Shown in pieces: positions 7,346 to 15,692 of a stretch of 37,108 bases of DNA; position 1 is the stretch's first letter; the number at the start of each line of letters is the position of its first letter. The position numbers were made by a program, and so were the translations under genes. The notes under the pieces were generated by a model, which did not search any database, was not told the DNA's origin, and saw nothing but the letters and a program-made list of their open reading frames with translations. This DNA is from an uncultured Parabacteroides sp. (lineage in GTDB: Bacteria; Bacteroidota; Bacteroidia; Bacteroidales; Tannerellaceae): positions 1-37,108 of the forward strand of contig CALUZR010000033.1 of the NCBI GenBank assembly GCA_944325335.1, read 5' to 3'.

Positions 7346-9328
7346 ATGAAAAAGACGCATTGGTTCCTAAATATATTTTTGCTGTTGTGTGCCGCTGGTT
7401 GGCTTCTCTCGTGCAAATCGGTCAAACTGAGCGACGCGGAGGAGAAGCAACGCATTGGCGAATATTATGAGGCCGCGGCCATGTACCGCAAACTCTATAC
7501 CAAGACATCGCCCAAGAAACGCGACCTGCGCGGCTACATCGCCTACCGGATGGCGGAGTGCAACCGCATGATAAACAGTACGGACAAGGCGCTGAGCGGG
7601 TATCTGAACGCCGTGCGCTACAAATATCCCGACTCGATCCTCAATCTCCGCGTGGGGCAGATGCTCCAACGCAAAGGACGGTATAACGAGGCTATCAAGC
7701 AATACGAAGCCTACCTGATGTACAACCCTGGAAGCCAGCTGGCGTACAACGGCATCGAAGGGTGCCGCAAAGCCCCGGAATGGCGCAAGAACCCGACGCG
7801 CTACGAGGTGCGGCGGATGGAGAAATTCAACTCGCGCCGGGGCGAATTTTCACCCATGCTGACGGGCGAGAACTACGACCAGCTCTATTTCGCCTCGTCC
7901 CGCACGAAGGACAAGGACGCGAAACTGAACGCCATCACGGGGCAATACAACAACAACTTCTACCTCGTGAAGCAGGATGAGAACGGCAATTGGCTTGCCC
8001 CAGAAGAGCTGGAAGATGAGGTGAATACGGAGTTCGACGAGGGCACGCCCTCCTTCACGGCCGATGGCAATACGATGTATTATACCTATTGCTCGGAAGA
8101 CGAGACGGGCGACCGCACGGCCGAGATCTACCAATCCGCCCGGAGCAGCGCGAAGTGGGGCAAAGGGACGCGCGTCTCGATCGTGAACGATTCCATCACT
8201 GCGTTGGGGCATCCGGCCATCTCGCCCGACGGGAAATACCTCTATTTCGTATCCGACGTGGTGGGCGGCTTTGGCGGGAAAGACCTCTACCGGGCGAGGG
8301 TAGAAGGCGGGAGCTTCGGGCCGATGGAGAATTTAGGTCCGGAAATCAACACGACGGGCGACGAGATGTTTCCCTACGTGCGCGATTCGGTGACGCTCTA
8401 CTTCGCCTCCAGCGGCCATCCGGGCATGGGCGGGCTCGACCTTTTCCGCGCCACGCAGGATAGCACGGGGCATTGGCGGGTGGAAAACATGGGCTATCCG
8501 ATCAATTCCTCGAGCGACGATTTCGGCATCACCTTTGCCGGCGCCCGCGAGAAGGGATTCTTCAGTTCGAACCGCAACGACGCCCGCGGTTTCGACCACC
8601 TGTATGAGTTCGAGAAGCCGGTCATCACGGTGCATATCGAAGGTTATGTGAACGATGTGGACGAATATCCGATACAAGACGCGACGGTGCAAATCGTAGG
8701 ACGCGACGGCCTGAATGCCAAAGTGCTGACCAACCGCGACGGGGAATACATGGTCGAGCTGGAGCGCGACATCCGCTACGTGATGATGGCCAGTGCCCGC
8801 GGTTATCTGAACCAGAATTACGAGCTGCATACCGGTCCGGAAGAGAAGAGCGAGACCTATATCGTCGATTTCTTCCTTTCGCCCATCAACAAACCGGTGG
8901 TGATCGATAATATTTTCTATGATTTCGATAAAGCCTCGCTTCGCCCCGAATCGAAGAAGGCATTGGACGAGCTGATCAAGATGCTCAACGACAATCCGAA
9001 CGTGACAATCGAACTCCGCTCGCATACCGACCGCAAAGGCACCGACCAATACAACGAACGCCTGGCGCAACGCCGTGCGCAATCCGTAGTGGATTACCTC
9101 ATTGCCGCAGGTATCGCGTCCGACCGTCTCGAGGCGAAAGGCTATGGCGAGAGCGTCCCGAAGGTGGTAAACCGCAAGATCGCCCGCCAGTACGAGTTCC
9201 TCCACGAGGGCGATACGCTGACGGAAGCCTTCGTGCTCAAACTCGCGCCCGAGCAGCAGGAGATTGCCGACCAGCTCAACCGCCGTACCGAGTTCAAGGT
9301 ACTTCGCACGAACTATAATCTCTTTTAA
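7346..9328 (+). CDS. PorE-like OmpA-family lipoprotein (TPR, PD40, CNA-like, OmpA)
   Basis: 660 residues from ATG 7346. A lipobox ends LLSC at residue 23, so it is a lipoprotein. Order of parts: TPR-like helices (about 30-130), PD40/WD40-like propeller repeats (about 150-425, e.g. GTPSFTADGNTMYYTYC, GHPAISPDGKYLYFVS), a carboxypeptidase-regulatory-like beta domain (about 430-515), then an OmpA domain with the peptidoglycan-binding helix HTDRKGTDQYNERLAQRRA. This order matches PorE, the peptidoglycan-anchored part of the type IX secretion system in Porphyromonas. Paralogues with other roles exist, so the family call is firmer than the secretion role. The C-terminus carries about 45 extra residues after the OmpA core. 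Confidence 0.85.
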   Translation: MKKTHWFLNIFLLLCAAGWLLSCKSVKLSDAEEKQRIGEYYEAAAMYRKLYTKTSPKKRDLRGYIAYRMAECNRMINSTDKALSGYLNAVRYKYPDSILNLRVGQMLQRKGRYNEAIKQYEAYLMYNPGSQLAYNGIEGCRKAPEWRKNPTRYEVRRMEKFNSRRGEFSPMLTGENYDQLYFASSRTKDKDAKLNAITGQYNNNFYLVKQDENGNWLAPEELEDEVNTEFDEGTPSFTADGNTMYYTYCSEDETGDRTAEIYQSARSSAKWGKGTRVSIVNDSITALGHPAISPDGKYLYFVSDVVGGFGGKDLYRARVEGGSFGPMENLGPEINTTGDEMFPYVRDSVTLYFASSGHPGMGGLDLFRATQDSTGHWRVENMGYPINSSSDDFGITFAGAREKGFFSSNRNDARGFDHLYEFEKPVITVHIEGYVNDVDEYPIQDATVQIVGRDGLNAKVLTNRDGEYMVELERDIRYVMMASARGYLNQNYELHTGPEEKSETYIVDFFLSPINKPVVIDNIFYDFDKASLRPESKKALDELIKMLNDNPNVTIELRSHTDRKGTDQYNERLAQRRAQSVVDYLIAAGIASDRLEAKGYGESVPKVVNRKIARQYEFLHEGDTLTEAFVLKLAPEQQEIADQLNRRTEFKVLRTNYNLF

Positions 9329-9361
9329 ACCGTTGGGTTATCTCTGCGCGTAGCCAGAAGT

Positions 9362-9949
9362 TCAGAAGAAAAGCAAGAACAGGGGAATCCGTTTCCCCAG
9401 ACGGTTGTATTCGCGGTTCACGTACTCGGCGACCCGTTTATATGCGCTGGCTACGTGCGCCTCTACCGTCTTTTCCGAAATGCCCAGCAGCTCGGCAATC
9501 TCGCGGTGTTTCAAATCGCCCTGCATGACGAGGCGGAACACTTCGCGGCACTTTTCGGGAAGCGAATAAATGGCGGCTTGTATCAGCTCCACCTGCTCGT
9601 GTTGCAATAATGCCTTTTCTGGATTATCCTCTTCCTCGATGGCTTCCACCTCATATAATTCAAGGTATTCATTGTCCAAGGTCTTATCGCGCCGGATATA
9701 ATGCAATGCTTGGTTCTTCACCGTTGTGTAAAGGTATTTCTCCACGTCGTCTACCTCGCGAAACAGTTCCCGTTTGCGCCACAAAATCACAAAGACATCC
9801 GATACGCACTCCTCGGCAAACTCTTTCGAGTGCAAAAAGAACAGTGCCAAATGAAACAGCTTTTGATAGTAATGCTCAAAAAGCCGTCGGAAAGCCGTTT
9901 CATTGCCTTCTCCTACCTGTTCCATCCATATTTTTACGTTCGGATTCAT
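9362..9949 (-). CDS. ECF sigma factor (Bacteroidetes sigma-70 family)
   Basis: 195 residues from the ATG at 9949 (MNPNVKIWMEQV), preceded by AGAGG. A longer reading to 9994 would include codons that overlap a TAnnTTTG box, so I prefer the short form. Region 2: FRRLFEHYYQKLFHLALFFL to YLYTTVKNQALHYIRR. Region 4: SLPEKCREVFRLVMQGDLKH, REIAELLGISEKTVEAHVAS. There is no FecR-type anti-sigma gene next to it, unlike most Bacteroides ECF factors tied to SusC/SusD loci. It converges on the PorE-like gene with a 33-bp gap. Its regulon is unknown. Confidence 0.9.
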   Translation of the reverse strand: MNPNVKIWMEQVGEGNETAFRRLFEHYYQKLFHLALFFLHSKEFAEECVSDVFVILWRKRELFREVDDVEKYLYTTVKNQALHYIRRDKTLDNEYLELYEVEAIEEEDNPEKALLQHEQVELIQAAIYSLPEKCREVFRLVMQGDLKHREIAELLGISEKTVEAHVASAYKRVAEYVNREYNRLGKRIPLFLLFF

Positions 9950-9981
9950 CCTCTGCTTTCTATTTTCTGCATGAATTAGGG

Positions 9982-9989
9982 CAAAAATA
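9982..9989 (-). promoter_or_regulatory. -7 box of the ECF sigma gene
   Basis: On the minus strand 9989-9982 reads TATTTTTG, an exact TAnnTTTG, 33 nt before the preferred start codon. No clear -33 box at 19-21 bp. Confidence 0.45.
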
Positions 9990-10095
9990 GACATTTTTCA
10001 GGTACAATGAGCACTTTTTTGCTGAAAACAACAGCTAAAACCTCCAATTCTCTTCCAAAATCGTTTCCGATGGCGGTCTGCAAAGACATTTTTAA

Positions 10096-10158
10096 CCAAA
10101 AAGCCCCTTTCCCTATGAAGGAAAAGAGGCTCTTAAGAGTTTCACGCTCCGTTCTTCC
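10096..10158 (-). ncRNA. structured terminator-like element, copy 1
   Basis: Read on the minus strand: AACGGAGCGTGAAACTCTTA continuing through the 10-bp palindrome CTCTTAAGAG (10139-10130) into a hairpin (arms 10131-10120 and 10112-10102) ending in GGGGCTTTTT. The same arrangement, with identical GGAGCGTGAAACTCTTAAGA core, recurs at 26509-26570. It lies upstream of the sigma gene and points toward it, so it would end a short transcript rather than the sigma mRNA. It could be the 3' part of a small RNA; no promoter for one is obvious. Confidence 0.6.
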
Positions 10159-10204
10159 CTGTAACCATTCTATATGCTATATAAGTTGTATTGAGATTTA
10201 AGTT

Positions 10205-10250
10205 TTTATGGTTATAGCCATAAATAATAAAAACAAATGCACTATATTTG
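10205..10250 (+). promoter_or_regulatory. promoter and possible operator of the ATPase gene
   Basis: TATATTTG (10243-10250) is an exact -7 box. No TTTG stands at the usual -33 distance. Instead an inverted repeat TTTATGG (10205-10211) / CCATAAA (10218-10224) with a 6-bp gap occupies that position, which would suit a regulator that blocks or replaces -33 contact. Confidence 0.5.
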
Positions 10251-10277
10251 CAGGTATAATCGTAGATAAACGTGGCC

Positions 10278-11495
10278 ATGATAGAAAGAGAACTCTATAT
10301 GAAACAAATCCGGCCCTTTATGAACCGTCCGTTCGTCAAGGTGATAGCCGGTATTCGCCGATGTGGAAAGTCGGTCGTATTGCAATTGATAGAAGAAGAA
10401 CTGGAGCGTCAGGATGTTGCCAAAGAGCGTATTGTCTATATGAACTTTGAAAGTTTTGAATGGATGGACATTGCCGACGCGAAAGCTTTGTATCTGTACA
10501 TCAAGGATAAAGTGGAAAAGGCCGATGGGAGAGTCTATATCTTGTTGGATGAGATACAGGAAGTGAAAGATTGGGAAAAGGCCGTCAATTCTTTCATGGT
10601 GGATTGGGATGTGGATGTTTATGTAACCGGCTCCAACTCCCGGCTGCTTTCTTCCGAGTTATCCACTTATCTGGCAGGCAGGTACGTCAGTTTCCATATC
10701 ATGCCGTTGTCCTTCAATGAATATCTTTTGTTTCATGGCATAAATCCGGATAGTAAGGGCGTATTGAGGGAAGAGTTTCAGAAATACCTTCGTATGGGTG
10801 GTTTCCCGGCTGTCCATACGGGTGATTACAGCTTCGAATCCATTTATAAGCTGGTATATGACATCTATTCCTCCGTCATCCTGCGCGACACGGTGCAGCG
10901 GCATGGCATCCGCAACGTGGAATTGCTGGAACGGGTGGTACGCTTCGTGTTCGATAATATCGGCAGCCGGCTCAACGCGAAGAACATTGCCGATTACTTC
11001 AAGAGCCAGCAACGGCGGGTGGACATCAACACCGTTTATAATTATCTGGATGCCTTGCAGGGCGCATTCATCATCCAGCGTGTGCCGCGTTACGACATCA
11101 AGGGGAAAGAACAGTTGCAGACCAACGAGAAGTATTTTGTCAGCGACTTGTCGCTGGTTTACGCCGTAATGGGCTATAAAGACCGGATGATTTCAGGTGC
11201 GTTGGAGAACATTGTCTATTGGGAGATGAAGCGTCGCGGATATGACACGTTCATTGGTAAGCAGGACAACCGTGAGGTCGATTTCGTGGGCATCCGCAGG
11301 GGTGAGAAGATTTATGTCCAGGTAACTTATCGGATGGAATCGGACACGACGGTAGAACGGGAGTTTGCTCCTTTGCTTGCCATCAGCGACCATTATCCTA
11401 AATACGTTGTGAGCATGGATGATGTCTGGCAGGACAACATCGAGGGAGTAAGACACCGGCACATTGCCGATTTCCTGACGGATGGAAATTGGTGA
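10278..11495 (+). CDS. AAA-type ATPase with DUF4143 (nuclease-like) C-terminus
   Basis: 405 residues from ATG 10278; GTG 10272 is an alternative. The Walker A motif is GIRRCGKS (about residue 27), Walker B VYILLDEIQEV, and the sensor VTGSNSRLLSSELST. This is the AAA_14 + DUF4143 family, common in anaerobes and in multiple copies per genome. The C-terminal part contains a PD-(D/E)XK-like stretch (NREVDFVGIRRGEKIYVQVTY), hinting at nucleic-acid binding or cleavage. The biological role of the family is not established. It is a single gene with its own promoter, followed by palindromic DNA at 11510-11812. Confidence 0.88.
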   Translation: MIERELYMKQIRPFMNRPFVKVIAGIRRCGKSVVLQLIEEELERQDVAKERIVYMNFESFEWMDIADAKALYLYIKDKVEKADGRVYILLDEIQEVKDWEKAVNSFMVDWDVDVYVTGSNSRLLSSELSTYLAGRYVSFHIMPLSFNEYLLFHGINPDSKGVLREEFQKYLRMGGFPAVHTGDYSFESIYKLVYDIYSSVILRDTVQRHGIRNVELLERVVRFVFDNIGSRLNAKNIADYFKSQQRRVDINTVYNYLDALQGAFIIQRVPRYDIKGKEQLQTNEKYFVSDLSLVYAVMGYKDRMISGALENIVYWEMKRRGYDTFIGKQDNREVDFVGIRRGEKIYVQVTYRMESDTTVEREFAPLLAISDHYPKYVVSMDDVWQDNIEGVRHRHIADFLTDGNW

Positions 11496-11509
11496 GTACG
11501 AACTTATTT

Positions 11510-11722
11510 TATATACATCATTAATTTCCAAACTTATCTTTCACCACGCGCTTAATCCTTTGTCGTATAGAGAGAAATGGTGAATCGTCTCTTCCTTTCA
11601 CACTACATCATCGTGCCAAGTGTGAAGCGTGTTCACAAAATGAGACGATTCACAGGATCTCGTTCAGTATAAGCTTTATAGGAGAAAGGTGAAAGATAAG
11701 TTTGGAAATTACTATGTATATA
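11510..11722. repeat. 213-bp nested palindromic element (MITE-like or long-hairpin RNA)
   Basis: Four nested inverted repeats share one centre near 11612. TATATACAT (11510-11518) faces ATGTATATA (11714-11722). A perfect 23-bp repeat, 11523-11545 (begins AATTTCCAAACTTATC), faces 11688-11710. GTGAATCGTCTC (11580-11591) faces GAGACGATTCAC (11642-11653). TTCACACT (11597-11604) faces AGTGTGAA (11619-11626). There is no ORF. I see no target-site duplication outside the outermost arms. Confidence 0.85.
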
Positions 11723-11749
11723 GGGAGGAATTTATGCCTATGTCCATTC

Positions 11750-11812
11750 CCATTTATAGTTATATTTGCCGGAATTCACGCCGTCGTTTCTGGCAAATAT
11801 AACGATGAATGG
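11750..11812. repeat. second inverted repeat, 25-bp arms
   Basis: Arms 11750-11774 and 11788-11812 pair with three mismatches around a 13-bp loop. The inner 16 bp (GTTATATTTGCCGGAA against TTCTGGCAAATATAAC) have one mismatch. The left arm contains TATATTTG, a possible -7 box. It lies just before the riboswitch promoter. Confidence 0.75.
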
Positions 11813-11833
11813 ATAGCCGCTTTGAAGAATAAG

Positions 11834-11865
11834 TTTGGTTTTTCCATAAAAAACAAGTACCTTTG
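11834..11865 (+). promoter_or_regulatory. promoter of the riboswitch-carboxylase transcript
   Basis: TTTG (11834-11837), 20-bp spacer, TACCTTTG (11858-11865): a textbook Bacteroidetes promoter. Transcription would begin near 11871, right at the 5' edge of the riboswitch. Confidence 0.8.
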
Positions 11866-11869
11866 CGGC

Positions 11870-12056
11870 GTTCTTGGTTTCAGGCGGATATCCATTCGCC
11901 TGGATTAAAAGGGAATCGGGTGAGAATCCCGAACAGTCCCGCTGCTGTGAAGCTCCGTTTCACGCCTTGGAGAAACACTTTTGCCACTGATGCTTGGATG
12001 CGTTGGGAAGGTTTCAAGGCGAGGAGTCAGTCAGAAGACCTGCCATGCAAATGACA
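11870..12056 (+). promoter_or_regulatory. cobalamin (B12) riboswitch
   Basis: The conserved aptamer blocks appear in order: AAAAGGGAATCGGGTGAGAA (11907-11926), GAACAGTCCCGCTGCTGTGA (11931-11950), GCCACTGATGC (11983-11993), GGGAAGG (12005-12011), and GTCAGAAGACCTGCC (12030-12044). It should bind adenosylcobalamin or a related corrinoid and control the carboxylase operon beginning at 12115. No clear terminator follows, so control of translation start is more likely than termination. Confidence 0.93.
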
Positions 12057-12114
12057 TACGACTATTTTCACTCGTGGGATAGGGAAATGGTATAATATAT
12101 ATAATGTATAAGAC

Positions 12115-13626
12115 ATGATAAGGAAAGTACTGATCGCCAACAGAGGCGAAATTGCGGTGCGCATCATGCGTTCGTGTCGCGAGATGGGAATCCGCACGGT
12201 GGCCGTGTTTAGCGAAGCCGATCGCGCGTCGCGCCACGTGATGTATGCCGACGAAGCCTACCTGATTGGTCCGGCGATAGCGGCAAATAGCTATCTGAGC
12301 ATCGAGAAAATCATTGAAGTGGCCAAAGAAGCACGCGCGGATGCCATCCATCCGGGTTACGGTTTCTTGTCGGAGAACGCCACGTTTGCCCGCCGTTGCA
12401 AGGAAGAAGGCATTATCTTCATCGGGCCGCGGCCGGAGACCATCGAGATGATGGGCGATAAGATTGAAGCCCGTAAGTGTATGGAAAAGGCGGGCGTGCC
12501 GATCGTTCCGGGTACGGAAGAGCCTTTGCAGAGCGTCGAAGAGGCTATCGAATTGTGTAATAAGATAGGTTATCCCGTTATGCTGAAGGCGTCGATGGGC
12601 GGAGGCGGCAAAGGCATGCGATTGATACACAACGAAGGGGAAGTGGAAGAGGCATACAACATGGCCCGCTCCGAATCCCTTTCTTCATTTGGAGACAATA
12701 CGGTGTATTTGGAGAAGTTCGTCGAAGAGCCGCATCACATTGAGTTCCAAATCTTGGGAGACAACCATGGTAATGCCATCCATCTGTTCGACCGTGAATG
12801 CTCCATCCAACGTCGGCACCAGAAGATTGTAGAAGAGAGTCCTTCTCCTTTCCTCACGCCGGAACTGCGCGAAGAGATGGGGCGTTGCGCCGTGCGGGCG
12901 GCCAAGGCGGTTAACTACTCGGGGGCAGGGACGATCGAGTTCCTCGTAGACAAGCACCGCCATTTCTATTTCTTGGAAATGAATACCCGTCTGCAAGTAG
13001 AACATCCCGTGACGGAAGAGGTCGTGGGTGTGGATTTGGTCAAGGAGCAGATCCGCGTAGCCAACGATGAGGTCCTTCACCTGAAGCAAGAAGACATCCG
13101 CCAGCGGGGTCATGCTATCGAATGCCGCATTTGTGCGGAAGATACGGAGAATAACTTCATCCCTTCGCCTGGCATCATCAAGCAGTTGATGGAACCGAAT
13201 GGCATCGGGGTGCGCATTGATAGTTATGTCTATGAAGGCTACGAGATTCCAATCTATTACGACCCGATGATCGGTAAGCTCATTGTCTGGGCAACGACCC
13301 GCCAATATGCCATCGAACGGATGCGCCGCGTGCTCTACGAATACAAGATCACCGGCTTGAAGACGAATCTGAATTACCTCAAGCGCATTATGCACAACCC
13401 GGATTTCGTCCGCGGCGAGTATAATACATTATTTATAGAGAAGAATACGAAGACCCTGCTGCGCGCTACGGGAAGCAACGAGGAATTGGAGAACGTGGCC
13501 ATGATCACGGCTTATATCGACTACCTCATGAACTTGGAGGAGAACGCGAATACCCAGCAAATGGATACGCGCCCCATCAGCCGTTGGCGTGAATTTGGTT
13601 TACAGAAAGGAGTTTTAAGAATATAA
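12115..13626 (+). CDS. accC: biotin carboxylase subunit of an acyl-CoA carboxylase
   Basis: 503 residues. It carboxylates protein-bound biotin using ATP and bicarbonate. The order is typical: N-terminal MIRKVLIANRGEIAVRIMRS, ATP-grasp loop KASMGGGGKGMRL, catalytic core NTRLQVEHPVTEEVVGVDLV, then the C-terminal biotin-carboxylase domain. It is longer than E. coli AccC (about 449) by a tail of about 50 residues, as in propionyl-CoA-type enzymes. It is the first gene of a three-gene operon; the carrier starts 1 bp after its stop. A B12 riboswitch in its leader ties it to B12-dependent propionate metabolism. Confidence 0.93.
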   Translation: MIRKVLIANRGEIAVRIMRSCREMGIRTVAVFSEADRASRHVMYADEAYLIGPAIAANSYLSIEKIIEVAKEARADAIHPGYGFLSENATFARRCKEEGIIFIGPRPETIEMMGDKIEARKCMEKAGVPIVPGTEEPLQSVEEAIELCNKIGYPVMLKASMGGGGKGMRLIHNEGEVEEAYNMARSESLSSFGDNTVYLEKFVEEPHHIEFQILGDNHGNAIHLFDRECSIQRRHQKIVEESPSPFLTPELREEMGRCAVRAAKAVNYSGAGTIEFLVDKHRHFYFLEMNTRLQVEHPVTEEVVGVDLVKEQIRVANDEVLHLKQEDIRQRGHAIECRICAEDTENNFIPSPGIIKQLMEPNGIGVRIDSYVYEGYEIPIYYDPMIGKLIVWATTRQYAIERMRRVLYEYKITGLKTNLNYLKRIMHNPDFVRGEYNTLFIEKNTKTLLRATGSNEELENVAMITAYIDYLMNLEENANTQQMDTRPISRWREFGLQKGVLRI

Positions 13627-13627
13627 T

Positions 13628-14140
13628 ATGGAAATACATATAGGAGACCGCGTCGCAGACGTGGAACTAATCAGCAAAGAGGGCAACAAGGTGCAACTTT
13701 CCATCGACGGCACGCCCTACGATGTAGACATTGTCATGGCCGAGAATGGCAATTGCTCGGTGTTGCACGAGGGCAATTCCTTCAATGTGGAATTTATCCG
13801 AAATGAAGGAGGCAAGAAATACGACATCAACATCCTGAACCGCTCGTATGTAGTGGATATTGTGGACACACAAGCCAAATACCTGCGCATGAAGCGGGGC
13901 AGCGAAGAGAAGCAAGACGATAAGTTGGTGGCTCCGATGCCTGGGAAGGTGGTCAAGATCCCCGTGCAGGTAGGCGACCGCCTCGCGGCCGGCGATACGG
14001 CTATCGTGCTCGAGGCCATGAAGATGCAAAGTAATTACAAAGTCTCGAGCGATTGTGTAGTAAAGGAAATCTTGGTAAACGAAGGCGATACCGTCAAAGC
14101 AAACCAAGTATTGATTATGTTGGACATTATACAAGGATGA
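13628..14140 (+). CDS. biotin carboxyl carrier protein subunit
   Basis: 170 residues. The C-terminal 75 residues are a biotinyl domain with the modified lysine in EAMKM (about residue 135), preceded by LVAPMPGKVVKIPVQVGD. The N-terminal 90 residues form a beta-rich extension seen in carriers of propionyl-CoA carboxylase and methylmalonyl-CoA decarboxylase and not in AccB. It carries carboxybiotin between the biotin carboxylase just upstream and the carboxyltransferase 4 bp downstream. Confidence 0.9.
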   Translation: MEIHIGDRVADVELISKEGNKVQLSIDGTPYDVDIVMAENGNCSVLHEGNSFNVEFIRNEGGKKYDINILNRSYVVDIVDTQAKYLRMKRGSEEKQDDKLVAPMPGKVVKIPVQVGDRLAAGDTAIVLEAMKMQSNYKVSSDCVVKEILVNEGDTVKANQVLIMLDIIQG

Positions 14141-14144
14141 AGCA

Positions 14145-15677
14145 ATGAAACGAGAAGAAATATACGAAAAGCTGGAAGAAATCAACAAAGAAGCCCAGCA
14201 GGGTGGCGGTGTGGATAAAATCGAGAAGCTCCACGAGCAAGGCCGCATGACCGCACGCGAACGCATCGACATGCTGCTCGACAAGGGTACGTTCAATGAA
14301 TTGGATAAACTGGTGACCCACCGTTGCCATGACTTTGGCATGGAGAAGAAACGCATCGTAGGGGATGGCATTGTGAGCGGCTATGGGAAAATCGACGGTC
14401 GTCTGGTGTTTGTCTATGCTTACGACTTTACTGCGTTTGGAGGTTCCTTGAGCGAAACGAACGCGCAAAAGATTGTCAAAGTGCAGCAATTGGCCTTGAA
14501 GAACGGAGCTCCTGTCATCGCGTTGAACGATTCGGGCGGCGCACGTATACAGGAAGGTATCACGGGCTTGGCGGGTTATGCTTCTATTTTTTATCAGAAT
14601 ACGATTTCATCGGGCGTGATTCCCCAGATCTCAGCTATCTTAGGGCCCTGCGCGGGCGGGGCTTGCTATTCGCCTGCCCTTACGGACTTCATTTTTATGG
14701 TCAAAGAGCAGAGCCACATGTTTATTACCGGGCCGGATGTGGTCAAGACGGTAACTAACGAAGAGATTGGCAAAGAGGAACTGGGTGGGGCTTATACACA
14801 CAGTTCGAAGAGCGGCGTCACGCACTTTATGTGCGACAACGAAGAGGAGACGCTCATGACGATTCGCGAGTTACTTAGTTTCCTTCCTTCAAACAATATG
14901 GAAGATGCGCCCCGCAAGGCCACGACCGACGACCCGGCCCGCCAAGAGGAGTCGCTCCAGACGGTCATCCCCGAAGAGCCCTCGCTTCCTTACGATATCA
15001 AAGACATCATCGAGCCGGTCTTGGACGACCAATATTTCTTCGAAATCATGCCCCATTTCGCCAAGAACGTAGTGATTGGGTTCGGACGGTTGAACGGTCG
15101 TTCGGTGGGCATCGTGGCAAATCAGCCGGCACACCTGGCTGGCGTGTTGGATATCGACGCTTCCGACAAGGCGGCTCGCTTCATCCGTTTCTGCGATTGC
15201 TTCAACATCCCGTTGATTACGTTTGAAGATGTACCGGGTTTCTTGCCAGGAAGCCTGCAAGAGCATAACGGTATCATCCGCCACGGGGCTAAGGTGGTCT
15301 ACGCGTATGCCGAGGCGACCGTTCCGAAGATTACGCTCATCACCCGCAAAGCGTACGGGGGCGCTTACATCGTGATGTCGAGCAAGCCGACCGGCGCAGA
15401 CATCAACCTGGCTTATCCGCAAGCTGAGATTGCCGTCATGGGTGCAGCCGGCGCGGTAAACATCCTGTATCGCAAATCGACCCCGGAAGAGAAGCAAACC
15501 ATTGCCGCCGAGTATGAAAAGACCTTCTCGAATCCTTACCGGGCTGCCGAACGTGGCCTTATCGACGAAGTCATCATGCCCCGCGACACGCGCTATAAGC
15601 TCATCCAAGCACTCGAAATGTGCCAGAACAAGAGCCAGAGCAATCCGCCCAAGAAGCATGGCAACATGCCGCTCTGA
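14145..15677 (+). CDS. pccB: propionyl-CoA carboxylase beta / methylmalonyl-CoA carboxyltransferase
   Basis: 510 residues, two crotonase-like halves. Seen: TARERIDMLLD near the start, AYDFTAFGGSLSE, NDSGGARIQEG, the oxyanion-loop region GPCAGGACYSPAL, and in the second half DVPGFLPG and KAYGGAYIVMSSK. The tail PPKKHGNMPL is typical of the PccB/MmdA family. It moves CO2 between biotin and propionyl-CoA/(S)-methylmalonyl-CoA. It can serve carboxylation or, with a membrane sodium pump not present here, decarboxylation. Last gene of the operon, followed by a strong terminator. Confidence 0.92.
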   Translation: MKREEIYEKLEEINKEAQQGGGVDKIEKLHEQGRMTARERIDMLLDKGTFNELDKLVTHRCHDFGMEKKRIVGDGIVSGYGKIDGRLVFVYAYDFTAFGGSLSETNAQKIVKVQQLALKNGAPVIALNDSGGARIQEGITGLAGYASIFYQNTISSGVIPQISAILGPCAGGACYSPALTDFIFMVKEQSHMFITGPDVVKTVTNEEIGKEELGGAYTHSSKSGVTHFMCDNEEETLMTIRELLSFLPSNNMEDAPRKATTDDPARQEESLQTVIPEEPSLPYDIKDIIEPVLDDQYFFEIMPHFAKNVVIGFGRLNGRSVGIVANQPAHLAGVLDIDASDKAARFIRFCDCFNIPLITFEDVPGFLPGSLQEHNGIIRHGAKVVYAYAEATVPKITLITRKAYGGAYIVMSSKPTGADINLAYPQAEIAVMGAAGAVNILYRKSTPEEKQTIAAEYEKTFSNPYRAAERGLIDEVIMPRDTRYKLIQALEMCQNKSQSNPPKKHGNMPL

Positions 15678-15692
15678 CGCATTCCGCATTTG

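Noticed and set aside
8333..9205. 290-residue minus-strand ORF opposite the PorE-like gene
   Set aside because: Shadow of a gene with recognisable TPR, PD40 and OmpA domains.
11702..11908. 68-residue ORF between the palindromes and the riboswitch
   Set aside because: It overlaps the inverted repeat, the promoter and the aptamer start, and resembles no protein I know.
12115..15677. Acetyl-CoA carboxylase for fatty-acid synthesis
   Set aside because: The carrier and carboxyltransferase are of the propionyl-CoA/methylmalonyl-CoA type, with one-chain carboxyltransferase and not AccA/AccD.
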